Shown: positions 39,567 to 48,039 of the stretch, in pieces | Layout: each line of letters opens with the position of its first letter | Position numbering within the stretch: the stretch's first letter is position 1 | Source: Antribacter gilvus | GTDB lineage: Bacteria; Actinomycetota; Actinomycetes; Actinomycetales; Cellulomonadaceae | DNA: 64,000 nucleotides | Assembly: GCF_003946865.1 (NCBI RefSeq) | Contig: NZ_QXTH01000001.1 | Location: forward strand, 558,001 to 622,000 | Reading direction: 5' to 3' | Made by a program: the position numbers and the translations under genes | The notes under the pieces: model-generated | Database searches by the model: none | What the model saw: the letters and a program-made list of their open reading frames with translations, nothing else | Told to the model about the DNA's origin: nothing

Positions 39567-41270
39567 GTGAGCAGCAAGCGCGCGCCCTCGGCGCCGCCGC
39601 AGATCGAGGGCTTCGAGTACCGCAAGCTGATCGGCTCGGGCGGCTTCTCCGACGTCTTCCTGTACGAGCAGCAGCGTCCGCGTCGCCAGATCGCCGTGAA
39701 GGTGCTGCTCAAGGAGTGGTCGAGCGACACCCAGCGGGCGGCGTTCGACGCCGAGGCCGACCTGATGGCCACCCTGTCGAACCACCCGTCGATCGTCACG
39801 ATGTACGAGGCGGGCGTGGCGTCCGACGGGCGCCCGTTCCTCGCCATGGAGTACTGCTCGCGCCCCAACCTGGGCGCGCGGTACCGGACCGAACGGTTCC
39901 CGGTCGCCGAGGCGCTCCGCACCACCATCCAGATCGCCGGCGCCGTCGAGACGGCGCACCGGCTCGGGATCCTGCACCGCGACATCAAGCCGGCGAACAT
40001 CCTGGTCACCCAGTACGGGCATCCCGCGCTGACCGACTTCGGCATCTCCTCCACCGTCGACACGGCGTCCGCGGCGGAGGGCATGTCGATCCCGTGGTCG
40101 CCGCCAGAGTCCTTCGGCGACCCGCCCATGAGCGGCATCGCGACCGATGTCTGGGCCCTGGCCGCCACGTGCTACACGCTGCTGGCGGGCAGGTCGCCGT
40201 TCGAGGTCCCCGGTGGGTCGAACACGTCGGCCGACCTGGTGCAGCGCATCGAGACGGCGTCCCTGCCGCGCATCGGGCGCACCGACGTGCCGCCCGCGCT
40301 CGAACGGGTCCTCGCGACCGCGATGGCCAAGTCGCCGAGCTCGCGCTATCCGACGATGCTCGCCTTCGCGCGCGCCCTGCAGCAGGTGCAGGTCGAGCTC
40401 GCGCGCGACGTGACTCCTATCGACATCCTCGACGAGACCGGCCACGTGCAGGAGGAGGAGCCGGCCGAGGACGGGACGCGCCTGCGGCAGGTCGTCGCGA
40501 TCGACCCGGGCGGCCGTCCGGCGCCGTCCCCGATGGCGCCCCCCGCCGTCACCGGCTCGTCCGCCACGTCTGCCCTGCACGGGCAGGTGCCGCTCGCGCC
40601 CCCGCAGTCGCGGCCCGGCACGGGGATCTCGGCACCCCCGGTCCACAACGGGTACCCGGCGACGGCCACCAGCACCAGCGGCGGTACCGCCCCGTCGGCG
40701 GGCTCGAGCTCGTCGTGGTCCTCGGACGTGCCCGTCGTCGGCTCGCAGGCCTGGCCCGGAGCCTCCGTCGAGGAGACCGTGCACCGTACCTCGCGGCCCG
40801 CGGAACCGGAGACCGGGGCGCCTTCCGAGGAGGAGGAGAGCGACCGGCGTCGGGCGCTGTGGCCGCTCCTGGCCGGCGCGGCCGTGCTCGTGGTGGCCGG
40901 CATCGTGGTGTGGAACCTGGTGAGCGGTGCGGGCGGCGGCGAGCCGGGCGAGGACCCCACCTCCGCGGAGTCCGTGGAGGCGCCGCTCGACAACCTGGCG
41001 AACCTCGTGCCCGGGGTCGTCGACCCGAAGGGCACCGTCGACGGGGACCAGGCCGTCTTCACCTGGACGGCGCCCGAGGACATGGCCGAGGAGGACCAGT
41101 TCTTCTGGGCTCCCGTCACTGTCAACGGAGTGGGCTCCTGGTCGGCGACCGAGGAGACCACCGTCACCGTCCCGCGCGACAGCGGCGGGACGACCTGCAT
41201 CAAGGTAGTTGTCGTCAAGCCCAACATGCAGCAGTCGCCCGAGCGGGACGCCGTCTGCGCCGAGGGTTAG
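39567..41270 (+). CDS. Membrane-anchored Ser/Thr protein kinase (PASTA-less, Pkb2-like position)
   Basis: A 567-aa Hanks-type kinase. The kinase domain (residues ~15-270) has IGSGGFSDVFLY, the lysine in IAVKVLL, HRDIKPANIL and TDFGIS, with SPPESF in place of the usual APE. A Pro/Thr/Ser-rich juxtamembrane linker leads to one TM helix (~residues 432-450) and an extracellular ~115-residue domain with two Cys but no PASTA repeats. In the PFNA cluster the equivalent gene is pkb2. It probably phosphorylates FHA partners encoded next to it and senses an extracellular cue. It starts with GTG after an AGGGAG ribosome-binding site. Confidence 0.92.
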   Translation: MSSKRAPSAPPQIEGFEYRKLIGSGGFSDVFLYEQQRPRRQIAVKVLLKEWSSDTQRAAFDAEADLMATLSNHPSIVTMYEAGVASDGRPFLAMEYCSRPNLGARYRTERFPVAEALRTTIQIAGAVETAHRLGILHRDIKPANILVTQYGHPALTDFGISSTVDTASAAEGMSIPWSPPESFGDPPMSGIATDVWALAATCYTLLAGRSPFEVPGGSNTSADLVQRIETASLPRIGRTDVPPALERVLATAMAKSPSSRYPTMLAFARALQQVQVELARDVTPIDILDETGHVQEEEPAEDGTRLRQVVAIDPGGRPAPSPMAPPAVTGSSATSALHGQVPLAPPQSRPGTGISAPPVHNGYPATATSTSGGTAPSAGSSSSWSSDVPVVGSQAWPGASVEETVHRTSRPAEPETGAPSEEEESDRRRALWPLLAGAAVLVVAGIVVWNLVSGAGGGEPGEDPTSAESVEAPLDNLANLVPGVVDPKGTVDGDQAVFTWTAPEDMAEEDQFFWAPVTVNGVGSWSATEETTVTVPRDSGGTTCIKVVVVKPNMQQSPERDAVCAEG

Positions 41271-41279
41271 GGGGATGCT

Positions 41280-41975
41280 GTGAGCGGTCTCGCGATCGAG
41301 TTCTGCGGTGAGTGGTTCCGGCCCGAGGAGGACGGCGAGTTCGACATCGGCCGGGAGGGCGACCTCGCGATCGACGACAACCCGTACCTGCACCGCCGGT
41401 TCCTCAAGGTGGTGCATGAGGAGGGGATCTGGTGGCTCGCCAACGTGGGCTCCCTGATCTCCGCGACGGTGTGCGACTCGGGAGGCGGCGTGCAGTCCTG
41501 GCTGCCGCCGGGCAACCGCCTGCCCCTGGTCTTCCCCACCACGTCGATCGTGTTCACGGCCGGGCCCACCACGTACGAGCTCATGGCCCAGCTCGACGAC
41601 GCGCCGTACCACGAGATCCGGGCCGAGGACGCCGACTCCGGCGCCACGACGATCGGCATGATCAGCTTCACCACCAGCCAGAAGCAGCTCATCGTCGCCC
41701 TCGCGGAGCCGATGCTGCGCCGTGAGGGCACGGGGCTGAGCGAGATCCCGTCGTCGGCCGCGGCGGCCAAGCGTCTCGGCTGGGCGACGACCCGTTTCAA
41801 CCGCAAGCTCGACAACGTCTGCGACAAGCTCGACCGGATCGGCGTGAAGGGCCTGCGCGGCGGGGTGGGCGCTCTGGCGACCAACCGCCGGGCCCGCCTC
41901 GTCGAGTACTCCGTGGCCTCGCGCCTGGTGACCGCCGCAGACCTCCCTCTCCTCGACCTGAAGGACGACGCCTGA
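41280..41975 (+). CDS. FHA-like / helix-turn-helix protein, candidate regulator of the locus
   Basis: A 231-aa soluble protein. The N-terminal ~100 residues look FHA-like (FDIGREGDLAIDDNPYLHRR, then a beta-rich stretch). Residues ~130-195 read as a winged or LuxR-like helix-turn-helix (SQKQLIVALAEPML, SSAAAAKRLGWATTRFNRKL then DNVCDKLDRIGVKGLR). This layout recalls FHA-containing regulators such as mycobacterial EmbR, which are controlled by Ser/Thr kinases, although the order is reversed. It lies directly after the kinase gene and just before the EssC-like gene. I infer that it reads kinase status and may bind the ATGGG-N8-CCCAT palindromes. It starts with GTG after GGGGGAT. Confidence 0.65.
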   Translation: MSGLAIEFCGEWFRPEEDGEFDIGREGDLAIDDNPYLHRRFLKVVHEEGIWWLANVGSLISATVCDSGGGVQSWLPPGNRLPLVFPTTSIVFTAGPTTYELMAQLDDAPYHEIRAEDADSGATTIGMISFTTSQKQLIVALAEPMLRREGTGLSEIPSSAAAAKRLGWATTRFNRKLDNVCDKLDRIGVKGLRGGVGALATNRRARLVEYSVASRLVTAADLPLLDLKDDA

Positions 41976-41976
41976 C

Positions 41977-44900
41977 GTGCGCATCAAGCTCACCCTGACC
42001 CGCCCCGACGCGTCGGCGGCGAACGTGGCGGTCACCGCAGACGCCACCGCCTCCGTGCAGGACGTCGCCGAGGCGCTCTTCGCGGGCGACCCCGCCCGCG
42101 GCGGCGCCGCACCACCGCCCAACCTGACCCTGCAGATCACGGCCGACGGGCACGGCGCCGCGGGCGGCAGCGCGGGCCGCGTGCTGAGCCCGTCGAGCGA
42201 CCTCGTCCAGGCGGGCCTGCGCTCCGGGTCCACGGTGTCGATCGTGCGGGTCTCCGAGCAGTTCGAGACGCCGGGCGCGGACCGTGGCGCCGCGGTGGCC
42301 GTCCTGCGCGTCCTCCAGGGCCCGGACGCCGGGCGCGAGTTCCCGCTGCCCGTCGGCTCCTCGTACCTGGGCCGCGACCGCGGCATGGACATCCGGCTCT
42401 CCGACCCGCTCGTGTCCAAGCGGCACGCGCGCATCACGGTCGGCGAGACGATCGAGATCGCCGACCTCGACTCCGCGAACGGGCTCGTCATGGGCGGCGA
42501 GCGGATGACCCGGGCGATGATGACGTCCTCGGACACCGTGAGCATCGGCGGGTCCGTGGTGTCCGTGGTGTCGCTGCACCGGTCCACCAGCATGGCGCCC
42601 AGCACCCCCGTCGTGGAGTTCAACCGCTCCCCGCGCGTGGTCGCCCGGTTCCCCGACCGCAAGCTCAAGGGCCCCAAGCCGCCGGCGCCGCGCGAGTCGC
42701 AGCCGCTGCCGTGGCTCAGCCTGGTCGCCCCGATCATCATGGGCGTGGTCCTGTACGCGGTCACGAGGAACGCCCTGACGATCATCTTCGTGGCGCTCAC
42801 CCCGCTGCTGATGATCGCGATGTACGTGGACACGCTCCGGCACGAGAAGCGGCGCTTCAAGCACCAGGTGGAGGCGTTCCAGGCGTCCATCAAGGCCATG
42901 CACACGACCGTCGAGCGCGTGCACGCGGTGGAGCGGGCGGTCCGGCTCACGGAGACGCCGTCCCTCGCGGACGCGGTGGACGCGGTGCGCCGCCTGTCCG
43001 GCCTCATGTGGACCTACCGGCCCGAGCACCAGGGCTTCCTCACGGTGCGGATGGGGATCGGCGCGGCGCCGTCGCGCGTCCAGATCGACGACCCCGGCGA
43101 GAACAACACCCTGCCGGAGTTTCTGGAGCAGGTCCACGAGCTGCAGGCCAAGTGCGGCACGGTCGACGGCGTGCCGATCGTCGCGCGGCTGCGGGTCGCG
43201 GGCGGATTCGGCATCGCGGGCCCGCCCGGCACGGTCGACGCAGTGGGCCGCGCGATGCTGCTCCAGCTGGTCGCCCTGCACTCCCCGTCCGACCTCGTGG
43301 TCGCGGGGCTCACGTCACAGCGCTCCCGCGGTGACTGGGAGTGGCTCGAGTGGCTGCCCCACACCGGCTCCCCGCACAGCCCGCTCGACGGGCCGCACCT
43401 CGCCGACAACCCGGGCGCCGCGCTGTCGCTCCTCTCCCGCCTCGAGGACCTGGTCGAGTCCCGCGGCGCGGACCTCGAGCAGCACGCCGTGCTGCGCGGC
43501 GACCTCGACCCCAGGAAGGAGCGCGAGCAGTCCGCGCCGCCGCCCGTGCTGCCCACCGTCGTGGTGCTCATCGAGGACGACGCTCCCGTCGACCGGTCGC
43601 GACTCACCCGCCTCGCGGAGCGCGGGGCGGACGCGGGCGTCCACGTCCTGTGGGTGGCCCCCACCGTGGAGCAGCTCCCGGCGGCGTGCCGCACCTTCAT
43701 CCTCCTCGGCTCCTCGATGTCCGACGCCGGCACGCAGGTGGGTGCGCCGGGCGGGCCCGGCGGGGTCGGGGGCGCCACCACGGGCGAGGTGCGCTACGGG
43801 CGCCTCTCGTTCCCGGTGGTGTGCGAGACGGTCGACCTCCCCGTCGCGCACGAGGTGGCGCGCATCCTGGCGCCGGTGGTCGACGTCGGCGCGCCGGTCG
43901 ACGACGACTCCGACCTGCCCCGCTCGGTGTCCTACCTGGCGCTGACCGGTACGCAGCTCGCCCAGGACCCGAACGTGTTCGTGGACCGGTGGAAGGAGAA
44001 CGGGTCGCTGACCCGCCGCGACGGCTCGCCGTGGGTGCGCCGCAAGAGCCCCACGAACCTCCGAGCGCTGGTGGGCCACTCCGGCGTGGAGCCGCTGTAC
44101 CTCGACCTGCGCACGCAGGGCCCGCACGCCCTCGTGGGCGGCACCACCGGTGCCGGAAAGTCGGAGTTCCTGCAGGCCTGGGTGCTCGGCATGGCATCGG
44201 CGCACAGCCCCGACCGGGTGACCTTCCTCTTCGTGGACTACAAGGGTGGTGCGGCCTTCGCGGACTGCGTGAAGCTGCCCCACACCGTGGGTCTCGTGAC
44301 GGACCTGTCGCCCCACCTGGTGCGGCGCGCGCTCACGTCGCTGCGCGCCGAGCTGCGCTACCGCGAGCACCTCCTCAACCTGAAGAAGGCCAAGGACCTC
44401 GCGTCCCTGGAGCGCACCGGCGACCCGGACGCTCCGCCCTCGCTGCTGATCGTGGTCGACGAGTTCGCAGCCCTGGTCAGCGAGGTGCCCGAGTTCGTGG
44501 ACGGTGTCGTGGACGTCGCCCAGCGTGGCCGGTCGCTCGGCCTGCACCTGATCCTCGCCACCCAGCGTCCGGCCGGCGTCATCAAGGACAACCTCCGCGC
44601 CAACACGAACCTCCGCGTGGCCCTCCGGATGGCCGACGAGGAGGACTCCAGCGACATCCTCGGTGTGCCGATGGCCGCGCACTTCGACCCGTCGATCCCG
44701 GGCCGCGGCGCCGTGAAGACCGGTCCGGGGCGCATCCAGCCGTTCCAGACCGGCTACGCCGGCGGCTGGACCCTGGACCGGCCCGACCGCCCGCCCATCG
44801 ACGTCGAGGAGCTCGGCTTCGGCACCGGCACGCGGTGGGACATCCCCGCACCGCAGGTCGCGGAGGTCCAGGACCCGGGCCCGACGGACATCGCGCGCGT

Positions 44901-46497
44901 GGTCTCGACGATCTCACGGGCTGCGTCGGCAGCCGCGGTGCCCGCACCCCGGAAGCCGTGGCTCGAGGAGCTCGCCGCCACGTACGACCTCGCGCTGCTG
45001 CCGAACCCCCGGTCCGACGTGCAGCTGCTCCTCGGTGTGCTCGACGACCCGGCGGCGCAGGCGCAGCCCACGATCTTCTACGAGCCCGACCGCGACGGCA
45101 ACATGGCCATCTACGGCACCGGTGGCTCGGGCAAGAGCGCCACCCTCCGCACGATCGCCGTGTCGGCGGCGCTGACCGCCCGTGGCGGCCCTGTCCAGGT
45201 CTACGCCATCGACTGCGGCGCCAACGGCCTCCGCATGCTCGAGGACCTGCCGCACGTGGGCGCGGTCATCTCGGGTGAGGACGAGGAGCGCATCGCCCGC
45301 CTCATGCGCATGCTGCGCGAGCTGGTGGACGAGCGCGCCGTGCGGTACGCCGGCGTCAGCGCGGGCGACATCACCGAGTACCGCCGGCTGGCCGGTGCTC
45401 CCGAGGAGCCGCGCATCCTGCTCCTCGTCGACGGTATCGGTGCGTTCCGCGAGACGTACGAGTACTCGACGTCCCCGGGCTCCAACGTGTTCGGGTCGTT
45501 CTCGCAGATCGCCACCGACGGCCGCCAGGTCGGCGTGCACGTGATCGTGGCCGGCGACCGGGCCACGTCGGTCCCGGCCTCCTTGGGCTCCACGATCCAG
45601 AAGCGCCTCGTGCTGCGGCTCGCCCACGAGGACGACTACCTGACGCTGTCGGTGCCGCGTGACGTGCTCTCCGTGACCTCGCCCCCCGGGCGCGCCATCC
45701 TCGAGGACAACGAGGTGCAGGTCGCGGTGCTGGGCGGCGACGCCAACGTGGCCATCCAGGCGCGGGAGATCGGCAAGCTCCGCGACGCGATGCTCCGCCT
45801 CGGTATCAAGCCCGCGGTGGGCGTCGAGCGGCTGCCCGACCAGTTCTCCATCGACGGTCTCCCGGTCCGGGCAGCCGACGGCCGGCCCGCGTTCGGCCTC
45901 GACGACCTGGACATCGCCCCGGTGGGCCTGCCCGAGCGGGGCGCGGTCATGCTGGCCGGGCCCCCGGCTGCCGGCCGCACGACCGCCCTGGTCACCATCG
46001 CGAAGGCGCTGCGCAGGGCCGGGGGGACCCGGGTCGTCTACCTGGCGCCCCGCCGGACGAACATCTCAGGCCTGGGCCTGTGGGACGTGTCCGCGACCGA
46101 CCCGGACGCGGCAGTGGAGCTCCTCGAGGACCTGGTGACCGCCGTGGAGGCGGACAAGTTCCCGCCCGGTGGGCTGGCGGTGCTCATCGAGGCCCTCACC
46201 GACTTCACGAACACCAGCGCAGAATCAGCCCTCGACCGGTTCATCCGCGCGGCGGTGCGGGCCGACCAGCTCGTGATCGGCGAGTCGGAGACGTCGACCT
46301 GGAGCCAGGCCTGGACGCTGGCCCAGCCGTTCAAGACGAGCCGGTCGGGGATCCTCCTGACGCCGGGCGACCTCGACGGGGACACGCTCCTCGGCGTGGG
46401 CCTGGGCAGGATCCGTCGCAACGACTTCCCGGCGGGCCGCGGCTTCGTGATCGTCGGCGGCCGGCCGCGCAAGATGCAGGTCGCGCTGCCGGAGTAG
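41977..46497 (+). CDS. Type VII secretion FtsK/SpoIIIE ATPase, EssC/EccC-type with N-terminal FHA
   Basis: A 1,506-aa motor of a type VII-like system. Residues 1-95 are a ubiquitin/FHA-like beta domain and ~105-200 an FHA domain (YLGRDRGMDIRLSD, SKRHARITV). Two TM helices follow (~246-290), then three FtsK-type ATPase modules. Module 1 has an intact Walker A with Lys728 (GGTTGAGKSE) and Walker B LLIVVDEFAAL; module 2 has Lys1053 (GTGGSGKSAT) and LLLVDGIGAF; module 3 is degenerate, with Arg1334 in place of Lys (GPPAAGRTT). The FHA N-terminus resembles firmicute EssC more than mycobacterial EccC. WXG100 genes follow directly. No EccB, EccD, EccE or mycosin gene is seen in the window. It starts with GTG one base after the previous stop. 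Confidence 0.92.
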   Translation: MRIKLTLTRPDASAANVAVTADATASVQDVAEALFAGDPARGGAAPPPNLTLQITADGHGAAGGSAGRVLSPSSDLVQAGLRSGSTVSIVRVSEQFETPGADRGAAVAVLRVLQGPDAGREFPLPVGSSYLGRDRGMDIRLSDPLVSKRHARITVGETIEIADLDSANGLVMGGERMTRAMMTSSDTVSIGGSVVSVVSLHRSTSMAPSTPVVEFNRSPRVVARFPDRKLKGPKPPAPRESQPLPWLSLVAPIIMGVVLYAVTRNALTIIFVALTPLLMIAMYVDTLRHEKRRFKHQVEAFQASIKAMHTTVERVHAVERAVRLTETPSLADAVDAVRRLSGLMWTYRPEHQGFLTVRMGIGAAPSRVQIDDPGENNTLPEFLEQVHELQAKCGTVDGVPIVARLRVAGGFGIAGPPGTVDAVGRAMLLQLVALHSPSDLVVAGLTSQRSRGDWEWLEWLPHTGSPHSPLDGPHLADNPGAALSLLSRLEDLVESRGADLEQHAVLRGDLDPRKEREQSAPPPVLPTVVVLIEDDAPVDRSRLTRLAERGADAGVHVLWVAPTVEQLPAACRTFILLGSSMSDAGTQVGAPGGPGGVGGATTGEVRYGRLSFPVVCETVDLPVAHEVARILAPVVDVGAPVDDDSDLPRSVSYLALTGTQLAQDPNVFVDRWKENGSLTRRDGSPWVRRKSPTNLRALVGHSGVEPLYLDLRTQGPHALVGGTTGAGKSEFLQAWVLGMASAHSPDRVTFLFVDYKGGAAFADCVKLPHTVGLVTDLSPHLVRRALTSLRAELRYREHLLNLKKAKDLASLERTGDPDAPPSLLIVVDEFAALVSEVPEFVDGVVDVAQRGRSLGLHLILATQRPAGVIKDNLRANTNLRVALRMADEEDSSDILGVPMAAHFDPSIPGRGAVKTGPGRIQPFQTGYAGGWTLDRPDRPPIDVEELGFGTGTRWDIPAPQVAEVQDPGPTDIARVVSTISRAASAAAVPAPRKPWLEELAATYDLALLPNPRSDVQLLLGVLDDPAAQAQPTIFYEPDRDGNMAIYGTGGSGKSATLRTIAVSAALTARGGPVQVYAIDCGANGLRMLEDLPHVGAVISGEDEERIARLMRMLRELVDERAVRYAGVSAGDITEYRRLAGAPEEPRILLLVDGIGAFRETYEYSTSPGSNVFGSFSQIATDGRQVGVHVIVAGDRATSVPASLGSTIQKRLVLRLAHEDDYLTLSVPRDVLSVTSPPGRAILEDNEVQVAVLGGDANVAIQAREIGKLRDAMLRLGIKPAVGVERLPDQFSIDGLPVRAADGRPAFGLDDLDIAPVGLPERGAVMLAGPPAAGRTTALVTIAKALRRAGGTRVVYLAPRRTNISGLGLWDVSATDPDAAVELLEDLVTAVEADKFPPGGLAVLIEALTDFTNTSAESALDRFIRAAVRADQLVIGESETSTWSQAWTLAQPFKTSRSGILLTPGDLDGDTLLGVGLGRIRRNDFPAGRGFVIVGGRPRKMQVALPE

Positions 46498-46517
46498 GTG
46501 CGGCACTAGAACGGCGC

Positions 46518-46539
46518 ATATGGGGACTAGTCCCCATAT
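46518..46539. promoter_or_regulatory. Locus palindrome upstream of WXG100 gene A
   Basis: A perfect 22-bp palindrome whose core is TGGGGACTAGTCCCCA (ATGGG at 46520-46524, CCCAT at 46533-46537, 8-nt spacer). It is the most symmetric of the four copies and lies 83 bp before the WXG100 start, in the 124-bp gap after the EssC-like gene. Confidence 0.78.
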
Positions 46540-46589
46540 CGCTCATGTCCGGTCTCTGGTTGACTACGGGACATGAAAGCCGGTCGCCC

Positions 46590-46900
46590 GCAGGGGGCGG
46601 CCCTGACTGAGGGAGTACATCATGGCTGATGGCGGCATGTGGGGTCTGAATGTTTCGCAGGTTCGCGAGCTGGGTCAGCGTCTGACCCAGAAGGCGGAAG
46701 AGGTGGACCAGATCGTGAACCAGGTCTCGGCGCAGGTCGAGTCGGTCTCCTGGAAGGGCCCGGACGCGGAGCGCTTCAAGAACGAGTGGAACAGCCAGCA
46801 CAAGACGGCGCTGAAGAAGGCCGCCGAGTCGCTGCGCGAGGCCGGCCGCAACGCGACCAAGAACGCTCAGATGCAGGAGCAGACCTCGAACCAGAGCTGA
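46590..46900 (+). repeat. Direct repeat, left copy (WXG100 gene A with leader)
   Basis: About 310 bp nearly identical to 49216-49526, covering the leader (GGGGGCGGCCCTGA and GAGGGAGT) and the full WXG100 gene. The two copies flank a 2.3-kb three-gene cassette. Confidence 0.9.
46622..46900 (+). CDS. WXG100 family protein A (ESAT-6-like)
   Basis: A 92-aa small helical hairpin protein with the WXG turn as SWKGPDAE (about residues 43-50) between two predicted helices. These proteins are secreted as dimers through type VII systems and often co-secreted with larger substrates. A YxxxD/E-type export signal is not obvious: the C-terminus is KNAQMQEQTSNQS. It differs from WXG100 B only at residue 3 (Asp against Glu). 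It has a GAGGGAG ribosome-binding site, its own palindrome-bearing promoter region, and a hairpin 32 nt after the stop. Confidence 0.95.
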   Translation: MADGGMWGLNVSQVRELGQRLTQKAEEVDQIVNQVSAQVESVSWKGPDAERFKNEWNSQHKTALKKAAESLREAGRNATKNAQMQEQTSNQS

Positions 46901-46932
46901 CGCTCTCTGCCCTCGGGCAGGTTCGCTATGGC

Positions 46933-46966
46933 TGTGGCGGCAATCCCCGTGGGGATTGTCGCCACA
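46933..46966 (+). terminator. Long stem-loop after WXG100 A (terminator or attenuator)
   Basis: A 16-bp stem TGTGGCGGCAATCCCC / GGGGATTGTCGCCACA with one G-T wobble and a 2-nt nominal loop. It lies 32 nt after the WXG100 stop and 60 nt before the next start, without a U-tract. It could separate high WXG100 expression from lower effector expression. Confidence 0.7.
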
Positions 46967-47025
46967 TCCATACCCACAGCATTCGATGGTCGGGCCACGA
47001 CGCGTGAGGCCGGAGAAGGGACGTC

Positions 47026-48039
47026 ATGACGACCGAGATGTACGGCGCCGACATCGGGCAGCTCCGTGCCCTGTCGAAGCAGCTCGAGCAGGTGAGCGAA
47101 CGCCTGGGCTCCATCACGCGGGAGGTGGGTGTCGAGCTGACGGCCGCCCGAGCCTGGAAGGGGCCGAACGCGGACCAGTTCCGGTCGGCGTGGGCGAGCC
47201 GGCACCGGCCGGCGATCGACAGGGCGGGCGACGGGCTCGGCGGCGCCGCGCTCTCGTTGCGGCGCAATGCCGACTCGCAGGAACGCACGAGCTACACGTA
47301 CGAGTCCGTCGGTGATCTCGGCGGCGGCCCGTGGTCGGGTGGGCCCTTCGCGCCGGACACGGCCTTGGGCGCGGTGTACGGAACCTATGACGCCGCGAGC
47401 AACCTCGGCGTGATCAAGGACGCGTGGAAGTTCACCAAGTGGGGCCTCGCGTTCCGCGCGCTGACCCAGGTGGAGGCGCTCGGCGACGCGGCCCGGATCA
47501 GCGACGCGACCGCAGACATCTACAGGAGCGTCAAGGGCCTGCACGGCTTCACGGCCTCCTCCCTGGGGCTCGCCGACGAGTTCGGCAGGATCGGCAAGTT
47601 CGGCACGATGTTCGGTGCGGTCGGCGGCGTCTTCGGGGTCGTGGGCGGCTTCAACCAGATGTTCAACTCCGACTACGACGGCGCCCGCGGCGCGGTCGAC
47701 CGGGTGATGGGCGGAGTGTCGGTGGTCGGCGGCGCCGGTAGCATCGCGATTGCACTGGGTGGCGCGGCGCTGCTCGGCCCTGTCGGAGTGGGGATCGTCG
47801 TGGGGGCGGGGGTCGTCGCGGGTGCCTGGGCGCTCGGCAATGCCATCTACGACAACTGGGACTCGATCTCGGCCTTCGTCAGCAACCCCGGAGAGGTGCT
47901 CGGGGATGCTCTCGGCGAGGCGAGAGAGCTTGCCGGTGACGCAGTCGACGTCGTCAAGGACGTCGGGGGCGACGCGGTCGAGGCAGTGGGCGACGGGCTG
48001 AAGAAGGCGGGCAACTTCATCGGAGGACTCTTCTCATGA
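47026..48039 (+). CDS. WXG100-domain fusion protein with glycine-rich hydrophobic C-terminus, candidate T7SS effector
   Basis: A 337-aa protein. The first ~95 residues form a WXG100-like helical hairpin (AWKGPNADQF turn near residues 44-50). Residues ~100-190 are a soluble region. Residues ~195-215 (FGAVGGVFGVVGGF) and ~228-272 (VVGGAGSIAIALGGAALL, then VGVGIVVGAGVVAGAWALG) are glycine-zipper-like hydrophobic segments. The tail has amphipathic repeats (AGDAVDVVKDVGGDAVEAVGD). WXG/LXG N-terminus plus membrane-active C-terminus is the layout of type VII toxins such as TspA. It is followed with 4-bp overlaps by a chaperone-like gene and a two-TM gene. Toxicity is inferred. It may instead be a membrane-inserting structural substrate. 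Confidence 0.72.
   Translation: MTTEMYGADIGQLRALSKQLEQVSERLGSITREVGVELTAARAWKGPNADQFRSAWASRHRPAIDRAGDGLGGAALSLRRNADSQERTSYTYESVGDLGGGPWSGGPFAPDTALGAVYGTYDAASNLGVIKDAWKFTKWGLAFRALTQVEALGDAARISDATADIYRSVKGLHGFTASSLGLADEFGRIGKFGTMFGAVGGVFGVVGGFNQMFNSDYDGARGAVDRVMGGVSVVGGAGSIAIALGGAALLGPVGVGIVVGAGVVAGAWALGNAIYDNWDSISAFVSNPGEVLGDALGEARELAGDAVDVVKDVGGDAVEAVGDGLKKAGNFIGGLFS

Noticed and set aside
46951-46980. Fifth copy of the locus palindrome near GGGGATTGTC...CCATACCC
   Set aside because: The arms do not match ATGGG/CCCAT with an 8-nt spacer; the bases belong to the hairpin after WXG100 A.
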